Positions 35,171 through 46,854 are shown, counted from the stretch's first letter. The stretch: 64,000 bases of DNA from Parietaria judaica (GCA_954871525.1 OX940861.1:33617201-33681200), one strand, 5' to 3'. Program-made: numbers and translations. Notes: a model not told the origin generated them from the letters alone.

Positions 35171-36460
35171 AGATTGAACCCCTTAGGAGCAAAAAAAAGA
35201 AAAAAGAAGAGGAAACAAGAGGAAAAGAATACCAAGGAGAGTGACAGAAGTATGAGCTACATATGTAATTTATTATTTATAAGCAGAGGGACATGTACGT
35301 TTAAATTTATTACATCGTCTTAGTACATACCACTAGAAATTTTACGTAAGCGGTACGTATAACTATATCTAACTTAATATCAATATATATTTATTACATC
35401 TTCTTAGTACGTACCGATAGACGTTTTACGTAAGCGGTACATACCGCTCTAAATATCTTTGAAAGCGGAATATGTATCAATCTTACAAAAGAAAGACTAT
35501 TCGTCTTGTTACATACCACTAGACGTCATCGGTAAGTACCGTTATATCTAACTATTTTTTTTTCATTCAATTACGGATCTGAGTTGTAATTTCACTTTAA
35601 TACGAAAACAGTAGCATATGATGTTAATGTTAATGTCTTCATCCGAGATGTCAATACATTAATACTTCCGCTTACAATACATGAAAATAAAATAATGAAT
35701 ACCCGGTAACAATACAAAACAACAAAATAATTAATAATGTCTTCATCCGAGATATCAATACTCGAGTTCACCGTAAAATACCGGAGCCATCGTGCTGCCC
35801 AAAAATACGCTACACTCTACCGACCTGCTCGACCTTTAATAGTAGCATATACCGCTACAAAAAAAAAAACAAAGTAATTTCGAATCGTTCAATGTCTCTC
35901 GCAATAAAGAGAAGGACGGGGCGAAAGAAAAGTTAAATACACCAAAAAAACTTTTGTCGTATATAATTTTGATTTCATTCCCCTGGTATTCCTCATTATT
36001 TAGAGTTAAGGGGACGAATTCATAAATTAATATTTTTATTTAATAAATTCTAATACTAAGGTCGAGCTGGAAAGTAAAGAGCAACATATTTTTGGACAAC
36101 AGAATGGTTCGGGGTGTTTAGGATTGAGTATGAGATATACAAAACTGATGGTGACAATACTAGTACATCCTCTGTATGAATAAAAAATTCAAAGAAATGA
36201 TGTTAAGGCCACGAAATAAATAATGTACATAAGGTAAAACTTTGTGTGGTAAACAATATAAGTAAGTACCCGTGTTCAAATTCAATGAAATCGGCGACGG
36301 CAACGGGTTGAGCCACACAAGCATCTAGGAAGATTAAGCACAAGCATGGTAACCTGGTCCCCAAGGACAAATCAGATCTGTAAGTTGACCGACAAGCAAT
36401 TCTTACGACTCTGGTTGTGGTCCATTGAATCAACAATTTTGGTACGTTCAAATTTTTATA
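35171..36460. other. MULE interior, AT-rich with 'agcggta' repeats
   Basis: 35280-35560 has roughly three degenerate units containing 'tacatcttcttagtacgtaccgatagacgttttacgtaagcggta'-type sequence in variable form, about 100 bp apart. No coding region was recognised. The frame at 36203-36451 on minus is probably chance. Confidence 0.45.
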
Positions 36461-36464
36461 CTAT

Positions 36465-37860
36465 CTCGAGGGGTACAAATAGAATGTAATTATTGCTTGA
36501 CCTTCACGCATGTTTAGTTAACTATCTTAATGTCCTCGAGCGACACCAACTACTCAATTGGGTAAACAATTACTCATTACCACCGACCCGTATTAAAAGA
36601 ACCTATGTGTATCAAATCGCGAGGGGTTGGATGCGTATATGTAAATATTTCAATTAAAATGTTCAGGAAAATCTGAATCACTCGCAACCGCTAGAAGTAC
36701 TCCGTCGTTATCGCTACGCCTATCTGTTCAACCGCTACTGTTTCCCGATAGCGGTTTGCACGATCGTTCAACGAAAATTGAGGACGCGTAACTAAATTGA
36801 TACGTATTGATGTCCATATATTAATTACAAATAGAACGTAATGATTGCTTCGAAACCTTCATGCATTCATGAAAATCATTTTAATGTCCTCGAGAGACAC
36901 CAACTACTCAATTGGGTGAACAATTACTCACCACCACCGACCCATATTAGATGAACCTATGTGTATCAAATCGCGGGGCGTTGGACGAGTGAATGTAAAA
37001 ATTTCAATTAAAATGTTCGGGAAAATCTGAAACACACACAACCGCTAGTACCGCTATGCCTATCTGTTCAACCGTTATTGTTTCCCAACAGCGGTTTGCA
37101 CGATCGTTCAACGAAAATTGAGGACGCGTAACAAAATTGATACGTGTTGATGTCCATATATTAATTACAAATAGAACATAATTATTGCTTCAAAACCTTC
37201 ACGCATTCATGAAACCCATCTTAATGTCCTCGAGAGACACCAACTACTCAATTGGGTGAACAATTACTCACGACCACCGACTTGTATTAGATGAACCTAT
37301 GTGTATCAAATCGCGGGGCGTTGGACGCGTGAATGTAAATATTTCAATGAAAATGTTCGGGAAAATCTTAAACACTCGCAACCGCTATCTGTTCAACCAC
37401 TACTGTTTCCCGATAGCGGTTTGCACGATCGTTTAAAAAAAATTGAGGACGCGTACAAAAATTGATACGTGTTGATGTCCATATATTAATTACAAATAGA
37501 ATGTAATTATTGCTTCGAAACCTTCACGCATTCATGAAAACCATCTTAATGTCCTCGAGAAACACCAACTACTCAATTAGGTGAACAATTACTCATGACC
37601 ACTGACCCGTATTAAATGAACTTATGGGTATCAAATCGCGGGGGGTTGGACGCGTGAATGTAAATATTTCAATTAAAATCTTCGGGGAAATCCGAAACAC
37701 TCGCAAGCGCTAGAAGTACTATGTCGCTACCGCTACGCCTATCTGTTAAACCACTATTGCTTCCCGATAGCGGTTTGCACGATCGTTCAACGAAATTTGA
37801 GGACGCTTAACAAAATTGATACGTGTTGATGTCCATATAATAATTACAAAACATTCAGCT
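36465..37860. repeat. Satellite-like array, four units of 320-356 bp
   Basis: The phrase 'gtccatatattaattacaaa' and the following 'taga(a)cgtaattattgctt' recur near 36475, 36828, 37166, 37489 and 37845. Each unit also has 'aatgtcctcgagagacacca', 'caaatcgcggggcgttgga' and 'ttcccgatagcggtttgca'. Unit length varies by small indels. The array lies inside the MULE. No open frame crosses the units. 37860-38255 holds A-rich DNA with a repeated 'acgttctaaaacatgatatct'. Confidence 0.85.
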
Positions 37861-38255
37861 ACAGATTGCTTCGTTCTAAAACATGATATCTTATTCATAA
37901 AGGAACAACCAAAGTGTTCTTGAAAAACACAGCAACCTTTAAACATTCAAAAAGAAAAAAAAACTAAAAGCAACCAAAGTCTTCTTCAAAAACACAAAAT
38001 AGAATAAACACATAAACCAAAAAAAAAAAACCACCAGAGCCGACTAGTGATATCTTCTACCTCGTAGACTACCACGTTCTAAAACATGATATCTTTTTCA
38101 GCCGACTCGTTCCCTGCCAAATATGAAAAAATATATGTCAAGGATTTAGAAAAATATGCAGTAATATATTTAGAAATACTCACCTGGACGTTGGGATGGT
38201 GGTGCAAGGATTTCCCAGTCAAAATGAACACCCTAATCCAATATACCCTCATTAT

Positions 38256-39049
38256 TGTAGAGGGGGTTTTTCACCACCCTTTTCCAGTCACAAAGACAAT
38301 CATCAAATAATAAATAAAATGACAGCAAATGATGAGTATCTCTGTTTTATTATGATTTCCGAAATGAGCTCGGTTTTCTTCCGTTAAATAGCTGGACAGA
38401 TGAAGGATCATGAGCCTCAGATAATTCTTTTTCTGAGGCCTTTTTCTATTACAAGATCTCTTTTTCTTGCCTTTGCGGAGTCTTTTTTCTCTCCCTTTTG
38501 TTCGAATCACCAACCCCTCAAACTGAGGCTTATCTTGCCTTTTATAGAGTTTACAATACTTTCCCCTTCTATCCTTCCCGCCTTTTTCCTCTTTAATCAT
38601 CACTCTCTGACGTGATTTGAAGGCAGCGGGGTTTATCCTCACTTTATGTCACCTCCGAGCATGCTGCCGTAATGGGTAGGTGCGCCGCATTAAATGCGCG
38701 TCTCGTCAGCCGTCATTCGGCTTTACAGGCCTCCGTCGCTGACGCTCTCATCGAGTGAGTAGGTCGGCTTCATTAAATGCACGTCTCTTCGGCTGTCACC
38801 GGGCTCTGCATAATCATCATGACGAAGTTCCTCGTCGAGTCGTGATGGGATGCTTCATCGCGACCCGCTTGCTCGCGTGGCTGCGTCCCCTCGCTGATTA
38901 ACCTCCTCGGGGTATTCCTCCTCGGGGATGTCCTTCCTCGGGGATAACTCCCTCTTCGCTGGTGAACTTCCTCGCCTCCCTCATGTCGTTTATGGACAAA
39001 ACGACACGAGTTGTGTTGAGGATGGATTTGACCAAATCCGACCTTAACA
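38256..39049 (-). repeat. 3' LTR of Tat element 2
   Basis: Nearly identical to 46855-47648. A minus-strand TATA box CTATAAAAGGC lies near 38538-38548. The terminal dinucleotides are TG and CA. The polypurine tract is just inside (complement of 39050-39070). Confidence 0.92.
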
Positions 39050-39483
39050 GTTAGTCCCCCATTTTATCAAGTGTATACACTTGGTAAAATAAAGTATAAC
39101 TGCCTTGGGGGTTGGCATTAGCCGGCGTCGATTGGCTCGTGGTCGGTGACTCCTTCTTCGGCTCCTCGCGTGGTCATATTATGAAGTCGCTCCCTTCCCT
39201 CGCTAGGCTTCCTTTGCTTCCCTAAGTCCCAACGAAACTCTCAGCAACGAAGATTTCTCAACGTTGCTCGGGTCCGGGACCCACCTCGATTTTGCTTTCC
39301 CAAAAATCTGTCAGCCTCGAATCTTACGCACGTCCCTTCAGCATTGAATGACCATCCTTTTTTGCATTTGAGGGCCTGTAGAGATTTATAACGGGCCTTT
39401 GAAACGAACCGTTTGATGAGTTAGCAAGCTTCGATTTTGGGCCGTCAGATTAAAGACGTGTCTACTCATCATTCTTCCCTTTC

Positions 39484-39490
39484 TATAAAT
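39484..39490 (+). promoter_or_regulatory. TATA box of the antisense gene
   Basis: TATAAAT within 'ccctttctataaattcg' lies 133 bp before the antisense ATG at 39623, a normal distance for a plant promoter with a leader of about 100 nt. It sits inside the element, just past the LTR, so the antisense gene may have its own promoter. Confidence 0.5.
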
Positions 39491-39622
39491 TCGAAATTCA
39501 AAACCATTCTTCCAGGCATTTTCGTATTTTTTTCAAGAATTCTCTCCAGGTTTCTTTTTGCTGTTGTTTATCCTCATCTCCTCGTCCCCGAAATTCTTCC
39601 TCCTTCTCCCTCAGACGCCTCG

Positions 39623-42600
39623 ATGGGTCGATCTCGCTCCGGCCCAGTCTTTAAGACTCGGAGTCCCCCTTCCGTCATGACGGAAGAAGGCTTGAAGTAT
39701 ATCGTCGATAACCACACTGACTCAGGGACCTGCTTTGCCCGTCTCCCTCTCGAGGGCGAGTTCGCCGATGAACCTCAGAGCGGCTTCGTTTGCGTCTATG
39801 AATCGTTCTTCCTCATCGTCGGCCTTCGCTTCCCGACGCCGCTCCTGGTCGTGGCGTTTCTCTACGCCTTCGGGGTTCCGATTGCTCAGGTGAGCCCCAA
39901 CACTCTTCACCTCCTCCTTTGTACACTGGCCATTGCATGTGAACAGAAAGTGGAGCTCACGCTCGAGGACCTGATGCGTCTCTTCAAAGTCTCCCGTAAT
40001 CCAAAGAATCTGGGCCGTTTTGCCATCTCTCATCGCGTCCGACCGCACATCCTCCTGAACACGCCCTCGAACGAATCCGGTTGGGAGAATAAATATTTCT
40101 TTGTTCGTGTGGACAATTTCAACTTCGGTCCCCACCATGCTTTCCTACCGACGGATTTGGTGCTCGAGGGAGCGGACCTCCCTCGATTCAAGCTTGAGGA
40201 GAATGAGGAGGCCGAGGCGCGGTTCAAGAGCATCCACGCTGCTCTCCTTGCCAATCCCAGGCGTGATTGGAGTAAAGACTTCAGGGGCCAGCGGCTTGAG
40301 AAATCTGGGGTTTATCAATTGGCCCGAATACACGGGGCGCCTCCTAACACCCTTCTCCCGAAAGGTTTCCTTCGCGAACCGGCCCCGGAAGGGTCTCCCG
40401 TGGAGCGGAAGAAACCCGCTCCAAGGCCGAAGAAGAACGCCGAGGATATAGTCGTGGCTACTAGGGATAGTGCTCCCGTTGGTCGGGATCGGGAGGCGCA
40501 CAGATCGTCGAGGTCCCGGGCAGGGTCTGACGCTCCTCGCTTCATGGGGATCACCCCCCGAGAGGGTGGTTTCTCGAGCAAACGCCCCGTCGAGGATACT
40601 GGTGACGAGCGGCGAACAAGGGCGAGGACAGAGCCCGCGGTCTGCTCCTCGCGAGATACTTCCTGCTCCTCGGGAAGAAAACTCCCTGGGCAAGCGCCCC
40701 GCCGAGGAAGCGCGTGATGCTTCTCTGGCGAAGAAGGCGAGAGTTCCCGACCCGACTCTTGAACTCGAGGCGGCTGACCCGTCTCAAGGAGCTGCGGAAG
40801 GGACTTCGGGCACCGCGCCTGTCGAGGGCGCAACGGGGAGGACAAGGCCGGCGGCGGACGTGTGCGTACACCCCGCCGAGATCTCGCGGGAGAGACTGGA
40901 GATGGAAGACATCGAGCACCTGGTCGTCGCGCCGGATGCTCCTCCTCCGCCTCCGTCGGGGGCTGAAGACCCCATCCCTCTTTCTGCTTCGGGGGCCGCG
41001 ATCCGGTCTTCCCTGTCACCGCCTCGGGGAATCCTCGATGAAGCGAGGTGAGACTCGGTTGTGGCCTTAACGCCCCTGACTCAACCTTTGGTCAAAGGGA
41101 CCAATGCTCCCAACGCCGGAGATACGGGGCCCGTTGGCGAGGAAGACGTTCCAGAACAGATCCTCCCCGGGCTCACGGAAGAACACTCAAGGGCGCACCC
41201 CGACGTGAATCCCGCTAATCCGAAGCTTCTTCCCGACGTTCCCGGCGTCGAGGCCCTCGAGGGCTCAATGGCCTGGCCTTCCCCTGGTCTTACCGGCGTT
41301 TCCAGCTCACAAGTACCTCTTGTCGCTCCTCCCGGCGCGTTGCCCCAATTAGCGGATGGCTTGACGCAGCCTTCCGAGCCGTCCCTTGACCTCGAGGGAA
41401 TCCCCGAGGAGGTTCCTACCGGGTCGCCGCGGGCCCAATCCAGCTTCCCAGCATTGCCGCCTCCGAGAGCACTTCCCGCGGCCGAAGCTTCTCACGAACT
41501 CGCCGAGCCCTCCAGCGATCCCATGGGGAACTTAGCATTGGTCGACCGCGTTGCCCGGGGGGTAGCTCTATTGTCGGACGTTATCGCATCCGTGTGGCTA
41601 TCCACCGCTAGGGTTGAGAGAGAGAGCAATGAGTTGTCGGCAGAACTCTCGTTAGTCCGGGAACGGTTTGAGGCTTCCACCCACGACGGGCAGAAGTTCC
41701 AGGGGCAGATCGAGAAGCTTTCCTCGGAGCTCGACGAAGCCAAATCTACCTTGGAGTCGGAAAGCTCATTGCGCCGGGCCGCTGAGGCTGAGCTCAACGA
41801 AGCTAGATCTGCCTTGGAGTCGGAAAGCTCATTACGCCGGGCCGCCGAGGCCGAGCTCAATGAGGCCAAGTCCATCTTGGAATCGGAAGTTTCGCTGCGC
41901 CGGGCCGCTGAAGCCAAGCTCGCGGAACAGCAAAACTCTTGCGCTGTTATGGAGGCGAGCCTCTCCGACAAACTCCGGCTTTAAGCGGAATGCCTTGCTC
42001 AGATAGGCGAGGCCATTGGCGTATCGCCCGAACGGGAAGACCAGCTAGTGTCCGGGGTCAATGCCGCGTTGAAGAAGCTCGCTGATGACCTTGAGGCTGC
42101 GCGAGCCGAGGCAGTTGAGGAGCGTCGTGGCCGGGAGCGCTTGTTCGAGGAGGCTCAAGCCAAGTTGGAGCGTCTGTTGGCGAAGTATGGTTTTCTTGAC
42201 CAATCAATCAACGCCCATCGCTTGGCCGTTGCGTACCAGGCCAATATCGCCTTGGTTGAGAAGAACCCCCTGTTGGCACAAGCCGGGGGCCTCGATACAC
42301 GCTTATCCTCGTGGCGTGAAAGCCGCGATAAGCACCGGGCCGTGGTGAAAGAGCTGGACCAGAAGTCTGCCCGGGATCCCAAATCTCCGCCGCTCTCTCC
42401 CTGTAATCCGCCAACCTTGGACTGTCGGGGACTTGAAAGCCTTGCCTCAGAAGTGGTAACCCTTGGATCGGCATCGCGCGATGGATCCGGCCCGAGCACC
42501 GAGACCCCGGCGCTCCCAGAGGCCACGGTATAGGATGTTTCCTTAGAGCCTCCCTTTCTATTTCCCGCTTTTGTAAATTTCGCATTTCGTGGCTTGCGCT

Positions 42601-43851
42601 TTATTTCACTGTAATCCAAGCATAATTACCGTATGAATAAAAGAAATCTTTCTCGGGTTACCTTTTTTTTTCGTCGTCGAATCTTTTTCTACTATCGCCC
42701 TTGTATGCTTGCCCTTTCCTTATCCCTTTTCTTATCGGGCTTCTTTATTGTTTCTTCCGTATTCCCATTCTCTCTTTTTCTCCTCAGGCTAGAGGTGGCG
42801 TCGTTGTACTTTGCCCCGACACTTCTTCCCCCCGCTACGGAGGAGGTCACGAGGGGGCTGGGGAGTTCGCCCCTGCCCTTGCGCCGGTGAGGGCTTTATC
42901 AGGGAACGAAGGCATTCCCCCCGAGGCTCTAGAGGCTAAGATCGCAGAAAGTAAGGCCGAGCGCGATGAATATAGACGCCTCCTCGCTATTGCCGAAGAA
43001 TCACTTCTCGAGGAGCGGCAGCGTTATCGGCGGTGCGAGGACACTCTTTCGGCACAGCTTCGGCAGAAGAATGAGTGTTTCAATCGTATCGCCGATGCCA
43101 TAAATCTGTCGCCCGGTCGGGAGGAGCAAATCTCCTTCCATGTCAAGGCCACGCTGAGGAAGCTCGTCAAGGATCGCGACGCAGCCAGGAGTTGGGCTAT
43201 AGAGGAAGAATTCTCCCGCCTACGCCTCTACCACCAAGCGGTTGACAAGCTGAAGCGTGCCTCCGAGAGGTTTGGTGTGCTTGAGGGGATTGCTTGTACT
43301 CAGCGCCTGCTGGGCAGCGTGCTCTCGAATATCAAACTCGTCGAGGGATTACCTTCCCGCTCGACTGTTGGTGAGCTCCGAGCCAAACTGCCAAGGTGGC
43401 GCAAGTTGGAACAGGAGTACCTGGCTGATTTGGCCAAGCTGGAGATGAAAACCTCCGGTGACCCAAACTCTCCTCCGCTTTCTCCCTGTCTTCCCCAAGG
43501 CGTTGCTAGGGTGCGCTCGCCGGGTTTCGACGTTCTTCCCTCCTCGTCGAGTACGGTATGAGATGGATCAACATAAATAATTCGTAGTTCTTACCTCTTC
43601 CTTCTGGGGTCGATCCTTTACTTTCGGTTCCTTCTTTGCAGGCCGATAGCAGGGCTGATGCGGATTTAGCAAGAGTTTCTTCGGGTAAGCCTCAAGGATT
43701 TCCTCCTGACGATCCTGCTTGCCTAATTGCGGACGACATCATTCGTCGATGCTGCGACATCCTTATTCAAGAATGTGCCGATGCGGTTCTGGGTCAAGAT
43801 TCCTCTGATGATGGCGTTGTGCGGGGGAATCGGTCCCTGCGAGAGTTATAG
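39623..43851 (+). pseudogene. Antisense gene of Tat element 2 ('gypsy-type transposase' domain and coiled coils)
   Basis: It starts at the ATG at 39623 (MGRSRSGPVF); the 62 codons upstream in frame include the TATA region and are not used here. The N-terminal 240 residues form the plant PF04195-like domain, with 'GFVCVYESFFLIVGLRFPTP' and 'GWENKYFFVRVDNF'. A basic linker and acidic Pro-rich region follow, then long heptad-rich coiled coils. Exons after 42000 end near 42525 and 43556 with introns to CTCCTCAG (42787) and TTTGCAG (43642). The last exon ends at 43851. Lesions seen are a frame change near 40660 and in-frame stops at 41049 (TGA) and 41982 (TAA). Some of these could instead be intron boundaries. 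Role unknown; possibly regulatory. Confidence 0.68.
41733..41925 (+). repeat. 60-bp coding repeat, three units
   Basis: Three consecutive units encode variants of 'LESESSLRRAAEAELNEA', a helical repeat that lengthens the coiled coil of the antisense gene. The units are multiples of three, so the frame is kept. Confidence 0.8.
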
Positions 43852-44065
43852 TATGCATATGTATTCGGGGTGCAACTATGAGTTGTAAATAATGATACTG
43901 CGTTTTGTCTTTTTTGAATCCAATGGACATGTGATGACGATGATTTTCTTTTATATGAGTTTGCTTGCGATCTTCGAATCTCTGTGAGGGTTTGCTTGGT
44001 GCCCTTAGTCGTGAATGTGATTTTTCTTTGCTCGGTACTTTCGTCGTGGGCACTTCCGCCTCTTT

Positions 44066-44395
44066 TAATTTTTGCTCGGCACTCTCGCCGTGGGCACTCT
44101 CGCCTCTTTTAGTTTTTGCTCGGCACTCTCGCCGTGGGCACTCTCGCCTCTTTTAGTTTTTGCTCGGCACTCTCGCCGTGGGCACTCTCGCCTCTTTTAG
44201 TTTTTGCTCGGCACTCTCGCCGTGGGCACTCTCGCCTCTTTTAGTTTTTGCTCGGCACTCTCGCCGTGGGCACTCTCGCCTCTTTTAGTTTTTGCTCGGC
44301 ACTCTCGCCGTGGGCACTCTCGCCTCTTTTAGTTTCTGCTCGGCACTCTCGCTGTGGGCACTCCCGCCTCTTTTAGTTTTTGCTCGGCACTCTCG
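44066..44395. repeat. 44-bp minisatellite (about seven units)
   Basis: The unit is 'gctcggcactctcgccgtgg' + 'gcactctcgcctcttttagt' + tttt. Copies are nearly identical, implying recent expansion. It lies between the end of the antisense gene and the 55-bp array. Confidence 0.92.
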
Positions 44396-45075
44396 CCGTA
44401 TATAGGATCTCGGCATGTTTTGCCGGACCGGGTTTGCTCGGCACCCTTAGCCGTATATAGGATCTCGACATGTTTTGCCGGACCGGGTTTGCTCGGCACC
44501 CTTAGCCGTATATATTTTCTTGGTACTCTCGCCGTAGTGGTCTTCTGCGGGTATCGCTAGGTTTCGTCGGGTACGAGCCGACTAGTTCCCAGGATCCCAT
44601 AGGCACTCTCGCCTTGTATATTTCTTCGGCGTTCTCGGTAGCCCGGGCTTGCTCGGCGCCCTTAGCCGTAAATAGGATCTCGACATGTTTTGCCGGACCA
44701 GGTTTGCTCGGCACCCTTAGCCGTATATAGGATCTCGACATGTTTTGCCGGACCGGGCTTGCTCGGCACCCTTAGCCGTAAATAGGATCTCGACATGTTT
44801 TGCCGGACCGGGCTTGCTCGGCACCCTTAGCCGTAATTAGGATCTCGACATGTTTTGCCGGACCGGGTTTGCTCGGCACCCTTAGCCGTAAATAGGATCT
44901 CGACATGTTTTGCCGGACCGGGCTTGCTCGGCACCCTTAGCCGTAATTAGGATCTCGACATGTTTTGCCGGACCGGGTTTGCTCGGCACCCTTAGCCGTA
45001 TATATATGTATATATATTTTGAAATTTTCTCGGCGCTCTCGCCGGATCGGGCTTGCTCGGCACCCTTAGCCGGTT
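44385..45075. repeat. 55-bp minisatellite (about nine units)
   Basis: The unit is 'gctcggcacccttagccgta' + 'aataggatctcgacatgttt' + 'tgccggaccgggctt'. It shares the 'gctcggcac' start with the 44-bp array, so one likely derives from the other. One unit is replaced around 44515-44640 by a divergent stretch. The array ends in (TA)n and a T-run at 45073-45090. Confidence 0.92.
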
Positions 45076-45335
45076 TTTTTTTTTTTTTTTTACACTTTCC
45101 CTCCTAATTGGTGTTACCACCGAGCAGAGTTGCATACACACTTTGCCAACTTTATAATTTGCTCGCTCCTTAATAAAAATAAAAAAAATAAAAAACACAC
45201 ATACATAGACATTAGAAATCCGACACAACGAACCCAAACAAACTTCTATCACCTATGATAATCTACTAATGTTAAAAGGGGTAGCCGCCTCAATCCTCTC
45301 CTCGCTCCGAGCAGCTTATGAGCCTTACTCTGGGC

Positions 45336-46337
45336 TCACTCCTCTTCGACGATCGAGCAGGCTGACGACGCGATTTTCTCCACAGAGCTCCTGCTGGGGC
45401 GACCGAAGTTACATTCCGGGCAGAGGTCAGTGTACCACGTGGTACCGAGGATGTAGCACGACCTGCAAAAACCGCAAACACGCCCATCCCGCCATTGCCC
45501 AAAACACGGCGGGCGGACGGAGTCTCCTGCTTGAATTCTCGTTGGCTTCTCGTAGACCAGGACATTTCTGTCGCACCGTCTGCAGAATTCCATGTCGAGC
45601 AGACGACCGCGTGAGGCATGCGCCTGCTCCTCGGAATGGTCGGCTGGATTCCCTGCCGCGAGCAGAGGGGGAAGGTCCTCAAGTTTGACCTTGGTTCCCT
45701 CCACGAACCTGGGAAATAAACCGTTGACCCTCAGGAATTTTATCCTGTGCTCGATGGTGGACAAGTTGCTGACCACGTCATCCAAGGTGATTTGGTGGCA
45801 GCGTGGCAGGCATAGCTTTACGAGCGTCGGGTTGCCCCGCATGATCGTCTCCACCGCGGTGTTGGTGATCTCGAAGCACCCATCCAACGTCAAAGTCTCC
45901 ATCTTCCCTTGAGATCTCCTTGCCAGCCTCAGGAGATTGTCGTCTTCCATCCGCTCGCTCAACGGGTCGTAGATGCTGATGTTGCGCCACAGAAGGCTGT
46001 TTCCCCGAACCTCGTCGCGCAACGACGTGCATACCATCTCCACCGCGAGGAGCTCCTCGGGCATAAGATATGGCAGAACCAGTTCCAACGCGGGGTGTGG
46101 TTCACCCGGGATCCTTGACTGCTCTTGATCCCGCTGGCCCTCCGCGATGTCCTCGTCCATTGGACATGGCTCGCTGCTTTCCGGCCATTTCTCGTGCTTC
46201 CGGAAGTCCGTCATCTCGTAATCATCTCCTCCTCGTGCCTCAGTTGCGCCCTCCTTGGGCCATCCCCAGTCTTCATCCACGATCATCTCTGACTCGTCTG
46301 TGTGACTCTGGCCAGCATCTCCTTCTCTGGGCGCCAT
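45336..46337 (-). CDS. F-box protein, SKIP14-like, captured in a retrotransposon
   Basis: This open frame of about 333 codons starts at the ATG at 46337 (MAPREGDAG), with an acidic N-terminus (about 75 residues). An F-box follows ('ALELVLPYLMPEELLAVEMV', then 'LWRNISIYDPLSERM'), then leucine-rich repeats ('METLTLDGCFEITNTAVETI', 'LVKLCLPRCHQITLDDVV'), and a Cys-rich tail with 'CRRCDRNVLVYE', 'CGFCRSCY' and 'CPECNFG'. F-box, repeats and Cys-rich tail in this order match plant SKIP14-type F-box proteins, which bind SKP1 in SCF ubiquitin ligases. It is intronless and undamaged, on the element's coding strand, in the usual place of gag. The frame upstream stays open to near 46450 and a 3' splice-like 'gaaatacag' precedes the ATG by about 26 nt, so a spliced 5' exon (ATG near 46513, MGSLEKIKNN) is possible. 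Confidence 0.72.
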   Translation of the reverse strand: MAPREGDAGQSHTDESEMIVDEDWGWPKEGATEARGGDDYEMTDFRKHEKWPESSEPCPMDEDIAEGQRDQEQSRIPGEPHPALELVLPYLMPEELLAVEMVCTSLRDEVRGNSLLWRNISIYDPLSERMEDDNLLRLARRSQGKMETLTLDGCFEITNTAVETIMRGNPTLVKLCLPRCHQITLDDVVSNLSTIEHRIKFLRVNGLFPRFVEGTKVKLEDLPPLLAAGNPADHSEEQAHASRGRLLDMEFCRRCDRNVLVYEKPTRIQAGDSVRPPCFGQWRDGRVCGFCRSCYILGTTWYTDLCPECNFGRPSRSSVEKIASSACSIVEEE

Positions 46338-46854
46338 CTTCTCCTCGTGTGCTTTCCCGGCCTGTATTTCAAAAACACTAGCAAGCACTGGTTTCGGAGT
46401 GAGAAAGGATCTTTTGTTTTCTGGGTTGAGAGAACGATACTTATCTGGGAGTTAACCGAGTTGGTTTCTATTTCCGCAGACTCGTTGTTTTTTATCTTCT
46501 CCAAACTTCCCATTTTATAAACGTTGATTGTTTCGTAAGCGACTCTTCGCATCCTTTCTTTCGCTGTCGCTTCACAACGCTTCGGAAGTTGCTCCCATTC
46601 GTTGATACGCGTGCACTCCTTTTTCTGACCAACCGTCTATCAATCGGCTTCTCTTAAATGCAAAGAGTCCGTACGTCTCCCCTTCTTCCGTCACTCATGT
46701 CCCTTGAGTTGCCTCTTTATACTCTGCTTGCTATTTTCGCGCGCTCAACCGTCGAGCGCGTCGCTGACGATGGCGTCGTTTGATAACGTCATGTCCCTCC
46801 AAATTCCTGGCTGTGAGTTAGAAAGAAAACAAAGCCCCACGGTGGGCGCCAAAC
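46338..46854 (-). other. Leader and primer-binding site of Tat element 2
   Basis: The primer site TGGCGCCCACCGTGGGGC (complement of 46834-46851) follows the 5' LTR after a short GTT. The leader up to the F-box ATG is about 500 nt, with short upstream frames, one starting MGSLEKIKNN (46513) that overlaps the F-box frame in another register. Confidence 0.7.

Noticed and set aside
38271..38642. A 123-codon lysine-rich frame, also at 46870-47241
   Set aside because: It lies in the LTRs of Tat element 2 and spans the promoter and repeat regions; there is no domain, and duplication is explained by the LTRs.
40145..41019. Long minus-strand frames opposite the antisense gene (182-234 codons)
   Set aside because: GC-rich coding sequence leaves the opposite strand open by chance; the amino-acid composition (Arg/Pro/Ser-rich) has no domain, while the plus frame has a recognisable one.
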